Assembly: GCF_001904655.1 (NCBI RefSeq)
Contig: NZ_MRCC01000003.1
Coordinates: forward strand, 1-64,000
Reading direction: 5' to 3'
Length of the DNA: 64,000 bases
Source: Chroogloeocystis siderophila 5.2 s.c.1
GTDB lineage: Bacteria; Cyanobacteriota; Cyanobacteriia; Cyanobacteriales; Chroococcidiopsidaceae
Position numbers and translations under genes: made by a program. Position 1 is the first letter of the stretch; each line of letters starts with the position of its first letter. This document shows, one piece after another, positions 41,300 to 50,541 of this stretch. Under the pieces are notes generated by a model, which worked only from the letters and a program-made list of their open reading frames with translations, was not told the DNA's origin and searched no databases.

Positions 41300-43879
41300 A
41301 TGCAAAGTCAACAGTATCGACTAATTTGGATCGCAAGTGCTTTTTCAATCATCATTGTCTCTCCAAGCTGGGCAAGTGAGGTAAAGGAAGCCGAGAGTTG
41401 GCAAGAGATAGGTGAACACATAGAACTTAAGCACTCAACGTCACCTCAAGAAATTCCTGCACTGAATAAATTTGAACAACCTGCAACGACGTTAGACGAA
41501 TGGCGCGATCAAATTGCTCAAACCACAATTGTGCCAATTACGGGAATCCGGCTGAGTACGGTTGATGTAGGCATTGAGGTCATCTTAGAAACCGCAGATG
41601 GGCAATTGTCTGAACCATCAACTTCTGTTGTAAACAATACCTTGATTGTAGAAATTCCTAATGCTGTGCTGGAACTGCCCGATAGTAATGAATTTCAGCA
41701 AACAAATCCAGTAGAGGGGATTACGCTTGTCTCAGTCAGCAGTCTAACGAACAATCGCGTGCGGGTGGCAATTACCGGATTGTATGCACCGCCAACAGCA
41801 AAGGTTAGGGCAGCAACAGAGGGTTTGGTGTTGAGCGTAGCTTCGGGAACCAACATTGATGAAGCTGAGGATGAAATTCAAATTGTAGTAACAGGAGAGC
41901 AAGACAGATATGCTCCTGAGGATGCTACAACAGCTACAAGAACTGAGACTCCCTTAAGAGATATTCCACAATCGATTCAGGTAGTTCCTAGCCAAGTGAT
42001 TCAGGATCAACAAGCTAATGAACTAGATGAGGTGTTACGCAATGTGAGTGGTGTAGCGATTGATAGTAACTTTGCAGGTGCTCTTGATCGGTTTAGCATT
42101 CGCGGGTTTACACAATACAATATTCTCAGAAACGGCTTCAGAGAAGGCGAGGGGGGAATTAGAGAGACTGCTAACTTAGAACGAGTAGAAGTGCTCAAAG
42201 GTCCAGCTTCAGTTTTGTACGGTAATCTCCAGCCTGGAGGAATTGTTAACCTGATTACCAAACAACCACTTGAAGAACCTGTTTACTCATTTGAGTTATC
42301 GGTTGGAACAGAAGAATCAATTCGTCCTGTAATTGATTTTACGGGTTCCTTGAACCAAGAGCGATCGCTTCTCTACCGGATAAATGCACTCTACAACTAC
42401 TCTGATACCTTCCGTAACTTTGACCAAACCATTCAGCGTTTTTTCGTGGCTCCGGTGTTAGAGTGGCGCATCAGCGATCAAACCAACATAACCGTTGAGA
42501 TGGATTACTTGAGCGATGAACGCCCGTTTGATCGCGGTTTAGTTGCTATTGGCGACGGTATTATTGATGCCCCAATTACACGAATTCTCAATGAACCAGA
42601 TGATTTTTATGAAACCGAAGAGTTTGGCATTGGCTATCGATTCGAGCATGAATTTAGCAACAACTGGACACTACGAAATGCATTTCGTTACTTTGTCTCA
42701 AACACTCTCGATTTGGGCACTGATCCCACCGAATTTAATGAAGAAATTGGAGAATTATCGCGCCAATTTCGTTCCAACAGTAGCCTGCGTAAAAATTATT
42801 CGTTGCAAACCGATCTCGCAGGTAGATTTACTACAGGTTCGATCGAGCATACACTAATCATTGGAGTAGATCTCGGTCGAGTGGATTCACAGGAGGACAC
42901 AAGAGTAGCGGCTGACGGATTCACACCGTCGATCAATGTATTTAATCCCGAATACGAAACCATTCCTAGACCCTTACGAAGCGATTTAGAAGTCATTAGT
43001 ACCCAATATACAGATCGACTCGATACAATTGGCATTTTTGCCCAAGATCAGATTACATTATTGGACAATTTAAAGGTCTTGATTGGCGGACGGTTCGATA
43101 TTGTCGATGAAGATTACACTGATACGTCTTCCGGAGAGGAGTTCTTTGAAAACTACTATGACGAAGCCTTTAGTCCAAGAGTAGGAATTGTATATCAGCC
43201 GATTGAACCGATTTCGCTCTATGCGAGTTACAGTCGATCATTTACGCCCAATTTTGGTGTCACGGTGGATCAAGCGAGACTAGATCCAGAACGAGGAACG
43301 CAGTACGAATTGGGAATTCGCGGTGAATTTTTTAATTCCCGATTGATTTCCAACTTAGCAGTTTATGAAATTACAAAATCGAATGTTGCAACCGGCGATC
43401 CAGATAATCCAGGATTCTCGATTAACATTGGCGAGCAACGCAGCCGAGGTATTGAATTAGATGTGATTGGTGAAATTTTACCAGGCTGGAATATAATTGC
43501 TGCTTATGCCTATACCGATGCGGAAATCACTGAAAGTACCGATTTTGAGGTTGGCAACCGCCCCTCTAATGTGCCTAAACATAGTGGCAGCTTATGGACA
43601 ACCTACGAAATTCAGTCAGGCAATTTACAAGGGTTAGGATTTGGTATTGGTTTGTTCTTTATCGGAGAAAGGCAAGGTAATCTCGCTAACGACTATCAGC
43701 TACCAAGTTATGTCCGAACCGATGCTGCAATCTACTACAGACGCGATAACTGGAGAGCGGCTCTCAATGTCAAAAATCTCTTCGATACGACGTATTACGA
43801 AACCGCAGATTTTGGCAGAACTACAATTCGACCAGGTGCTCCTCTCACTTTAACTGGAACAATCGCAGTCGAGTTTTAG
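41300..43879 (+). CDS. AMIN-domain TonB-dependent siderophore receptor
   Basis: 859 residues from ATG 41300, chosen because MQSQQYRLIWIASAFSIIIVSPSWAS is a good signal peptide; the frame is open to 41189 but that would put 37 residues before it. Order: signal, AMIN domain (ITGIRLSTVDVGIEVILETADG...), plug (IPQSIQVVPSQVIQDQQ, FSIRGFTQYNILRNG, VLYGNLQPGGIVNLITK), then a 22-strand type barrel ending in ITGTIAVEF-like TGTIAVEF with the terminal aromatic. It imports ferric siderophores across the outer membrane using TonB. The binding lipoprotein gene starts 2 bp after its stop, so they are cotranscribed. Confidence 0.93.
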   Translation: MQSQQYRLIWIASAFSIIIVSPSWASEVKEAESWQEIGEHIELKHSTSPQEIPALNKFEQPATTLDEWRDQIAQTTIVPITGIRLSTVDVGIEVILETADGQLSEPSTSVVNNTLIVEIPNAVLELPDSNEFQQTNPVEGITLVSVSSLTNNRVRVAITGLYAPPTAKVRAATEGLVLSVASGTNIDEAEDEIQIVVTGEQDRYAPEDATTATRTETPLRDIPQSIQVVPSQVIQDQQANELDEVLRNVSGVAIDSNFAGALDRFSIRGFTQYNILRNGFREGEGGIRETANLERVEVLKGPASVLYGNLQPGGIVNLITKQPLEEPVYSFELSVGTEESIRPVIDFTGSLNQERSLLYRINALYNYSDTFRNFDQTIQRFFVAPVLEWRISDQTNITVEMDYLSDERPFDRGLVAIGDGIIDAPITRILNEPDDFYETEEFGIGYRFEHEFSNNWTLRNAFRYFVSNTLDLGTDPTEFNEEIGELSRQFRSNSSLRKNYSLQTDLAGRFTTGSIEHTLIIGVDLGRVDSQEDTRVAADGFTPSINVFNPEYETIPRPLRSDLEVISTQYTDRLDTIGIFAQDQITLLDNLKVLIGGRFDIVDEDYTDTSSGEEFFENYYDEAFSPRVGIVYQPIEPISLYASYSRSFTPNFGVTVDQARLDPERGTQYELGIRGEFFNSRLISNLAVYEITKSNVATGDPDNPGFSINIGEQRSRGIELDVIGEILPGWNIIAAYAYTDAEITESTDFEVGNRPSNVPKHSGSLWTTYEIQSGNLQGLGFGIGLFFIGERQGNLANDYQLPSYVRTDAAIYYRRDNWRAALNVKNLFDTTYYETADFGRTTIRPGAPLTLTGTIAVEF

Positions 43880-43881
43880 GT

Positions 43882-44922
43882 ATGCGTATGTGGTACTTGC
43901 AATTGAACAGAATCCTTCTGTATTACAGTCGTAAGGGCGATCGCTGCATTAATAAGCACAGGTATTATGCTGTTCAATGGTTGGTAGCAACTATCACAAT
44001 CCTTTTCATTTCGGCTTGTCATAATCAAGCGTTTTATAGGAACGATACTGCCAAATTAACATCATCTGACTGTCGCATTGTAATTCATGCTATGGGCGAA
44101 GCCTGTGTTCCACTTAATCCTCAAAAGGTAGTCGTGTTGGGAGGAACAGAGCTTGATCCAGTCTTAATGCTAGAACCTAACTTTATCGCAGGTCAACCAA
44201 ATACACTCACCTACATCAAAGAAAAATTACCAAATCAGTGGGCACAAATTGAAGAGATTCCTAGTATCGGAGATGATCCGAATTTGGAGTACCTCTTGCT
44301 ACTGAAGCCAGATATAATTCTGGGACACACTTCAAGAGTTGAACTTATTTACGATAAACTCGCACGAATTGCACCAACAGTTCTGAGTAATTCAGAGGAC
44401 TGGAGGGCGGTTTTTAGGCTTTTTGCTGAGGCATTAGGCAAACAAGATTTAGCAGCGCAAATCTTAAATAACTATCAAATCAGATTGGCAGAATTCAAAC
44501 AAAAAATGGGCGATCGCCTTCAGAAACTTGAAGTTTCAGCGCTGAACTTTCGTCCAACAACGATTTCAGTTTATCCCAGCAACTCATTCTGCGGCAGCGT
44601 TCTGCAAGAAGCGGGTTTACGTCGCCCTCCTGCACAAGAGAAATACAATGCATCTGGAGCAGATTGGGAGATCAGCAAAGAAAGCTTTCGTGATATGGAT
44701 GGAGACATCATTTTTGTATTTACCTGGGCGGGAAGTTTACAAGAAAGACTCAAAGCAAAATCGACGTTGCAGAAATTGCAGGCAGATCCACTTTGGTCGC
44801 AACTTAAAGCCGTAAAACAGGGCAAAGTGTATGACGTAGGAGACTATTGGCTGGGTGTAGGTCCCGTAACAGCTAACTTGATTCTTGACGATTTATTTCG
44901 ATATCTTCTCGGTTCAACCTAA
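43882..44922 (+). CDS. Iron-siderophore ABC transporter substrate-binding lipoprotein
   Basis: 346 residues of the FecB/FhuD cluster (class III SBP): VVVLGGTELDPVLML, IGDDPNLEYLLLLKPDIILGH, and the helical C-lobe SQLKAVKQGKVYDVGDYWLG. The signal region contains a lipobox-like FISAC after a long basic N-terminus, so a lipid-anchored periplasmic protein is predicted. It receives ferri-siderophore from the TonB receptor encoded just upstream. The inner-membrane FecCD-type permease and ATPase are not in this window. Confidence 0.9.
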   Translation: MRMWYLQLNRILLYYSRKGDRCINKHRYYAVQWLVATITILFISACHNQAFYRNDTAKLTSSDCRIVIHAMGEACVPLNPQKVVVLGGTELDPVLMLEPNFIAGQPNTLTYIKEKLPNQWAQIEEIPSIGDDPNLEYLLLLKPDIILGHTSRVELIYDKLARIAPTVLSNSEDWRAVFRLFAEALGKQDLAAQILNNYQIRLAEFKQKMGDRLQKLEVSALNFRPTTISVYPSNSFCGSVLQEAGLRRPPAQEKYNASGADWEISKESFRDMDGDIIFVFTWAGSLQERLKAKSTLQKLQADPLWSQLKAVKQGKVYDVGDYWLGVGPVTANLILDDLFRYLLGST

Positions 44923-44933
44923 TAATTGCACTC

Positions 44934-45932
44934 TTGTGTATTGAGTTTATGAGTCACTGTTTTTGTTCTGTTGTGTCTAAAGCCAATGGTGAGGATTTGA
45001 TTGGCTGGGCACACAATTTTGATCGCTATCTGTTAATTGAAATGCCCTTACCTTGGTCTGAAGATCTCTGGGAAAAAGGTGATGTGTTACCGCAAGCCGT
45101 AGTTGATAAAATTAAACAGGTCAAAGCATCTGGAACCAGCCTTGAACCTTTGGTCTTTTGCCCAGACCAAGAGTATTCTCATCCTGATTATACTCGCATT
45201 TTGTACTACGACCGTCCTGCTCAACAATTTGCTCAATTTCGCAAACAGGAATTTGTTGTGCCAACAGCAAAACTGACAGATTTAGTAACAGCATTGCTAG
45301 ACTCATCTGAGCATATATCTGAATTTGAGTCATGTAGGCAGAATAGCGATCGCATTCGAGAATTCTTTGTTTGTACCCACGGTAATGTAGACGCGGCTTG
45401 TGCTAAGTTTGGCTTCCCAATTTACCGAAAATTGCGCTCTGAATATGTGCCTGCTTCTCATGGAAATTTGCGTGTTTGGCGAGTGAGTCACTTTGGTGGA
45501 CATCAGTTTGCCCCTACCCTGATTGATTTTCCAGAAGGACGGTATTGGGGGAGATTGGAACCAGAGATGTTAGATTTACTGGTATGGCGTCAAGGAAAGG
45601 TTTCTGAGTTACGTCCGTTTTACCGAGGATGGGCTGGACTAGGATGGGTTGAACAAATTGCTGAACGCGAGATCTGGATGCAAGAAGGTTGGGACTGGAT
45701 TAATTACCTAAAAATCGGAAAAACACTAGCAATTGACTCTTCAGACGAAGATTATCCCGACTGGGTAGAGGTTCGCATTGACTTTACCTCAGTTGATGGT
45801 AGTGTCTCTGGTGCTTACGAAGCCCGAATTGAAGCGAAAGGCACTGTTAAAACGATGTGGACTTCAGGCAAAGACCAACCGTTGTGGGAAGTGAAGCAGT
45901 ATTGCGTTAATCGTCTAAACAGAGTTGACTAG
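44934..45932 (+). CDS. Sucrase/ferredoxin-like protein (Suc_Fer family)
   Basis: 332 residues with the family's thioredoxin-like ferredoxin core: FVCTHGNVDAACAKFGFPIYRKLR, VWRVSHFGGHQFAPTLIDFPEGRYWGRL. The Cys of CTHG and AACAK with the His of HFGGH are the expected cluster/metal ligands. Members occur repeatedly beside siderophore receptors in cyanobacteria. A ferri-siderophore reduction or iron-release role is inferred from the neighbours. It starts 11 bp after the binding-protein gene, so it is in the same operon. The real start may be Met6 (MSHCFCS). Confidence 0.85.
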   Translation: MCIEFMSHCFCSVVSKANGEDLIGWAHNFDRYLLIEMPLPWSEDLWEKGDVLPQAVVDKIKQVKASGTSLEPLVFCPDQEYSHPDYTRILYYDRPAQQFAQFRKQEFVVPTAKLTDLVTALLDSSEHISEFESCRQNSDRIREFFVCTHGNVDAACAKFGFPIYRKLRSEYVPASHGNLRVWRVSHFGGHQFAPTLIDFPEGRYWGRLEPEMLDLLVWRQGKVSELRPFYRGWAGLGWVEQIAEREIWMQEGWDWINYLKIGKTLAIDSSDEDYPDWVEVRIDFTSVDGSVSGAYEARIEAKGTVKTMWTSGKDQPLWEVKQYCVNRLNRVD

Positions 45933-46060
45933 TTATGGGTTATTCGTTAACGAGAATCATTTTTATAGCTGGAGAATATAACTCTGCCGATGTCACAAAA
46001 ATGACCTACCACTAAACACGATCAAGACGTGAATGTAGCGATCGCCTTGTTTTTATCTGA

Positions 46061-47875
46061 ATGAAAAACTCTGTTTCTATCTGGCAACTTCTCTGGCGGA
46101 TGATTCTTTATACGCCAAAACTCTATTTAGCAGACACGATCCTGTGGCTGTTTATCATGGGATTACCTGCAATTCCAGGCTTGCTTGTCCGCGAGTTCTT
46201 TAATACTCTCACTAATGACTCACAACTCAACGCATCTCCTCAAACACTTGTTGCATTATTGTTAGCAACTGGGTTAGCAAGAATTCTCGCAATTTTTACA
46301 GGTCGCGTTACCAAAACTCAGCACCGGTTTACGATGAGTTCTCTGCTACGCCACAATCTTTTAGCACAGTTGCTGCAACGTCCTGGCGCACAACCTTTAA
46401 GCACCAATTACAAGGTTGCTACAGTATCTCCTGGAGAGGTATTGAGTTATTTCCGCGAAGATGCGAACCAAGTTGAAGATAACGTCGTTGGGACTAATGA
46501 AATTTTAGGCGAAGGAGTTTTCGCACTGATCGCGTTGGTGATTCTTTTCAGCGTCAATGTGTGGTTAACTTTGTTTGTGTTTTTGCCATTAGTTGCGATC
46601 GCAATTGTCATTCAACGCGCTGAAACCCGTATTAAACGCTATCGCCGTGCAAGTCGCCAAGCAACGCAAAACGTGACAGGATTAATTGGTGAAATCTTCA
46701 GTTCAGTGCAAGCAATTCAAGTTGCAGGTGCTGAACAACCTGTACTAGCGCGGTTTCGGCAACTCAATCAACAACGGCAACGATTGATGGTGCAGGATCA
46801 AGTGTTTACCGCTATCCTCAATTCAATTTTACAAAATCTTGTTAGCGTCGGTACAGGGTTAATCTTGCTGACGATCGCGCTATCAAGGAATGCGATCACA
46901 ATTAGTGTAGGAGACTTCGCGCTATTTGTTTACTATCTGTCATTTGTCACTGAGTTTATCAGTTCATTAGGAGGTTTTCTGGCACTATCCAAGCAAACTA
47001 AAGTCTCTTTTGAGCGCATGGGTTCATTGGTACAAAAAGATGGTGTCGTTACTGCAACGAATCTTGTGACACCTCAACCGTTGTATTTAGATAATATCTG
47101 GGGACAAAAGCCCAAGCTACCATTAGTTGTGCAACCATACCGCGATACGCAGAGTTATCTCAATGAGTTGAAGGCAGTTAACTTAACATACCTCTACCCT
47201 GGTACAAATCAGGGAGTTGTTGATATTAATTTAACAATACAACGCGGTAGTATTACTGTAATTACAGGTCGCATTGGTGCTGGCAAAACGACACTGCTAC
47301 GTGCCCTACTTGGGTTATTACCCAAACAAGGCGGTAAAATTTATTGGAATGGAAAGGAAGTTACCGATCCTGCTACTTTTTTTATACCGCCGCGCAGTGC
47401 TTATACCCCGCAAGTTCCGCAATTATTTAGTGGTACTCTCCAGGAAAATATCACGCTGGGATGGCAACAAGGAAACATCGAACAAGCGATCGCTCTAGCA
47501 GCTTTTGATCGCGATCTTGCTACCATGCCGGAAGGACTGGAAACTATCATTGGAACCAAAGGAATGCGTCTTTCTGGAGGACAGTTACAACGCGCCGCAG
47601 CAGCACGGATGTTTGTCCATCAACCAGAATTACTTGTCTTTGACGATCTTTCCAGTGCGCTTGATATAGAAACTGAGCAACTTGTCTGGTCGCGTTTATT
47701 TGCTGCAAGTACTCAAGATAAAATAGCAGAATCTACTTGGCAACCGACTTGTCTTGCAGTATCACACCGTCATGCTGTTCTTCGCCGTGCTGACAATATT
47801 ATTGTCCTTACAGCAGGTAGAGTCGTCGCTGAGGGAAGCTTTGATGAGATCAAGTCTTTTATTAAAGAGGGGTGA
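46061..47875 (+). CDS. ABC exporter half-transporter (degenerate Walker B, consensus signature)
   Basis: 604 residues: membrane domain with unusual N-terminus (WQLLWRMILYTPKLYLADTILWLFIMGLPAIPGLLVREFF), then ATPase. Walker A GRIGAGKTT and signature LSGGQLQRAAAARM are canonical, but Walker B ends LLVFDDLSSALD: the catalytic Glu is Asp. This is the counterpart of the 37614 protein (LSAGQ, normal Glu); together they would make one active and one degenerate ATP site. Related genes are commonly adjacent elsewhere; here a siderophore-uptake operon lies between them. H-loop AVSHRHAVLR is present. Confidence 0.88.
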   Translation: MKNSVSIWQLLWRMILYTPKLYLADTILWLFIMGLPAIPGLLVREFFNTLTNDSQLNASPQTLVALLLATGLARILAIFTGRVTKTQHRFTMSSLLRHNLLAQLLQRPGAQPLSTNYKVATVSPGEVLSYFREDANQVEDNVVGTNEILGEGVFALIALVILFSVNVWLTLFVFLPLVAIAIVIQRAETRIKRYRRASRQATQNVTGLIGEIFSSVQAIQVAGAEQPVLARFRQLNQQRQRLMVQDQVFTAILNSILQNLVSVGTGLILLTIALSRNAITISVGDFALFVYYLSFVTEFISSLGGFLALSKQTKVSFERMGSLVQKDGVVTATNLVTPQPLYLDNIWGQKPKLPLVVQPYRDTQSYLNELKAVNLTYLYPGTNQGVVDINLTIQRGSITVITGRIGAGKTTLLRALLGLLPKQGGKIYWNGKEVTDPATFFIPPRSAYTPQVPQLFSGTLQENITLGWQQGNIEQAIALAAFDRDLATMPEGLETIIGTKGMRLSGGQLQRAAAARMFVHQPELLVFDDLSSALDIETEQLVWSRLFAASTQDKIAESTWQPTCLAVSHRHAVLRRADNIIVLTAGRVVAEGSFDEIKSFIKEG

Positions 47876-47969
47876 GTTTTGAATTAGAAGGTTTTTCTTA
47901 ACTCAACACGTGCTACGCATTGCGGTAGCTAACAGCACTCACAACTCATAACTCTCTCAAGCTCCCCTG

Positions 47970-49781
47970 CTAAGCTTGATCCAACCGTAGTACTGCCATA
48001 AACGCCTCTTGTGGTACATCGACAGTTCCCACAGCTTTCATGCGCTTTTTCCCTTTAGCTTGCTTCTGTAGGAGCTTTTTCTTACGGCTGATGTCACCAC
48101 CGTAGCACTTAGCTAAAACGTCTTTACGCAAAGCTGGGATGTGTTCGCTGGCAATCACTTTACTACCGATCGCCGCCTGAATGGGAACTTTAAATTGATG
48201 ACGGGGAATAAGTTCTTTCAGTTTTTCTGCCATGGCGCGTCCGACATTGTAGGCTTTATCGCGATGGACAATCATCGCCAGTGAATCAACAGGGTCGCCG
48301 TTAATCATAATATCAAGTTTGACCAATGGGTTTTCGCGGTAGCCGATGAGTTGATATTCCATGCTGGCATAACCGCGCGATCGCGACTTCAATTGATCGA
48401 AAAAGTCAGTAACGACTTCTGCAAGTGGCAACTCGTACGTTAATGTCGTGCGCCCTTGTGTCAAGTACTTCATATCTTTAAAGATACCGCGCCGATTTTG
48501 ACACAACTCCATCAAAGTCCCAACATAGGTTTCTGGGGTAATCATGTCAACTTGAACATACGGTTCTTCAATTTTTTCGCGTTCGTTGGGTGCAGGTAAC
48601 GTACTAGGGTTATCGATATACAACACCTCGCCCTTAACCGTTGTAACGCGGTAAACCACAGAAGGGGCGGTAATAATCAAATCGAGATTATACTCGCGCT
48701 CTAAACGTTCTTGCACAATTTCCATGTGCAGTAATCCCAAAAAGCCGCAACGGAAGCCAAAACCCATTGCACTTGATGTTTCCGGTTCAAAATTTAACGC
48801 CGCGTCGTTGAGTTTTAGCTTATCTAACGCATCGCGCAAATCTTCAAACTGATCCGCATCGATGGGAAACATTCCACAGAATACCATTGGCTTGGCTTCG
48901 GTGTAACCTGGTAAGGGTTCTACGGCTGGTTTTGTTGCTAAGGTAATCGTGTCGCCTACGCGTGCATCTGCTACCGCTTTGATTGCAGCAGCAAGATAAC
49001 CTACTTCCCCTGCATGAAGTTCGTCAACTTGCTTTTGAGTTGGAGAAAGAACGCCCAATTCGTCAATTTCGTATTCTTTCTTTGATGCCATTAAGCGAAT
49101 GCGATCGCCTTTTTTGACCGTACCATCCATCACGCGAAAATAAACAATCACGCCTCGGTAACTGTCGTAGTAGCTATCAAAAATCAACGCGCGTAACGGA
49201 TCATTGACGGTATCTCGCGGTGGTGGGACGCGCTGAACAATTGCCTCTAAAATTTCATCAATCCCAATCCCTTCTTTTGCCGAAGCCAGAATCGCGCCAC
49301 TACAATCAAGCCCGATAATTTCTTCAATTTCTCCAGCAACGCGGTTTGGTTCGGCTCCTGGCAAATCAATTTTATTCAAAACAGGGATAATTTCTAGATT
49401 ATGTTCCAGTGCCAAGTAAACATTTGCCAGCGTTTGCGCCTCTACCCCTTGCGAAGCATCAACTACAAGCAACGCACCTTCACACGCTGCTAAACTCCGA
49501 GATACTTCATAAGAAAAGTCAACGTGTCCTGGGGTATCAATCAGATTTAAGACATAATTTTGACCATCTTGAGCTTGATAGTTCATCCGAGCCGCTTGCA
49601 ACTTAATTGTAATGCCGCGCTCCCGTTCCAAGTCCATGTTGTCGAGAAACTGCTCTTTCATTTGCCGAACTTCTACTGTACCAGTGGTTTGTAGCAAGCG
49701 ATCGGCAAGGGTCGATTTCCCATGGTCGATGTGAGCAATAATAGAGAAATTACGAATGCGCTCTGCGGGGACGTCAGTCAT
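47970..49781 (-). CDS. lepA: Elongation factor 4 (LepA)
   Basis: 603 residues from Met at 49781 ([24 protein letters not shown]); an upstream in-frame ATG (49805) would add eight. G1 [15 protein letters not shown]3 DTPGHVDF and G4 NKIDLP are present, as is the LepA-specific C-terminal block [34 protein letters not shown], with only the short tail after it. EF4 back-translocates or remobilises stalled ribosomes under ionic or cold stress. It converges with the ABC half-transporter gene. Confidence 0.96.
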   Translation of the reverse strand: MTDVPAERIRNFSIIAHIDHGKSTLADRLLQTTGTVEVRQMKEQFLDNMDLERERGITIKLQAARMNYQAQDGQNYVLNLIDTPGHVDFSYEVSRSLAACEGALLVVDASQGVEAQTLANVYLALEHNLEIIPVLNKIDLPGAEPNRVAGEIEEIIGLDCSGAILASAKEGIGIDEILEAIVQRVPPPRDTVNDPLRALIFDSYYDSYRGVIVYFRVMDGTVKKGDRIRLMASKKEYEIDELGVLSPTQKQVDELHAGEVGYLAAAIKAVADARVGDTITLATKPAVEPLPGYTEAKPMVFCGMFPIDADQFEDLRDALDKLKLNDAALNFEPETSSAMGFGFRCGFLGLLHMEIVQERLEREYNLDLIITAPSVVYRVTTVKGEVLYIDNPSTLPAPNEREKIEEPYVQVDMITPETYVGTLMELCQNRRGIFKDMKYLTQGRTTLTYELPLAEVVTDFFDQLKSRSRGYASMEYQLIGYRENPLVKLDIMINGDPVDSLAMIVHRDKAYNVGRAMAEKLKELIPRHQFKVPIQAAIGSKVIASEHIPALRKDVLAKCYGGDISRKKKLLQKQAKGKKRMKAVGTVDVPQEAFMAVLRLDQA

Positions 49782-49805
49782 ATTTTTTGATCTAGCAGCA
49801 AGCAA

Positions 49806-50134
49806 TACTGTTAAGAAATAGGAATCTTTAACGCATTTTAAACTTTTTTGAGCTAAGACGCTGCGATTGATTAACGGCGATCGCTCCTTATATAGTAGCT
49901 GTCAGGTAGGAATTAAAGCTAAGCGATTGCTACACAGTACAAGATTTATTCTAAGTGCGCATAGCTTCTATCAGTCTTAAGCATGAATCTGTCTATCTGC
50001 TTTTTAGTATTGCTTATTTGGGGGCGTACAATAGACAATAGAAGGTGTGTCTTCTTTGAAATCTGACAAAATAAATTAGATTGATTGAAATTCGCAAAGC
50101 CATCGCTAGTAAACTTCTTTCCAAGTCTTTTTAA
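49806..50134. other. Intergenic interval, 329 bp
   Basis: Region between divergent lepA and the RHH-protein gene. No gene or structured element was recognised; it should contain both promoters. One HIP1 octamer-like GGCGATCGC occurs near 49877. Confidence 0.4.
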
Positions 50135-50368
50135 GTGCTTATGAATGAAAATGCCATTGACTCAGAAAGTTTAACTGACAAAGTAGAAATTGCCGTTCAC
50201 TTGGATTCAGAATTAGTCGAACAAATTCAACACTTAACCAACGATCCGAGTAAAGTAATCGAGGCGGCAATTCGACAGTGGTTGCGGGGTGAAACTCAGC
50301 GTGATGACGAACTTAGCCGTACTTTCAGACGTACCCCCGTACCACCACGCGGTGAATGGAACGATTAA
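50135..50368 (+). CDS. Small ribbon-helix-helix (CopG-like) protein
   Basis: 77 residues with a ribbon-helix-helix pattern: strand VEIAVHLDSELVEQIQHL, then helices PSKVIEAAIRQWLRG, followed by a basic Pro-rich tail (RTFRRTPVPPRGEW). RHH proteins are often antitoxins or small repressors, but no toxin-like partner gene is adjacent. Met3 is an equally plausible start. Confidence 0.6.
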   Translation: MLMNENAIDSESLTDKVEIAVHLDSELVEQIQHLTNDPSKVIEAAIRQWLRGETQRDDELSRTFRRTPVPPRGEWND

Positions 50369-50541
50369 CGCCGCATAACAGACAATCAAATCAGCACACG
50401 GCAAGAGCAAATTAACGTCTTTTGCCAAATATCTTTTTAACCGTAGCTATCAAATTTCCCTAAATTCTGTAAATTTGTGTCAAACTCGAAACAACTATCA
50501 ATCTAGCTAGATTACTCGCCACTCGTATACTTCAGCTTGTA

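Noticed and set aside
50135-50368. Toxin-antitoxin pair
   Set aside because: The RHH protein stands alone; no small toxin-like gene flanks it.
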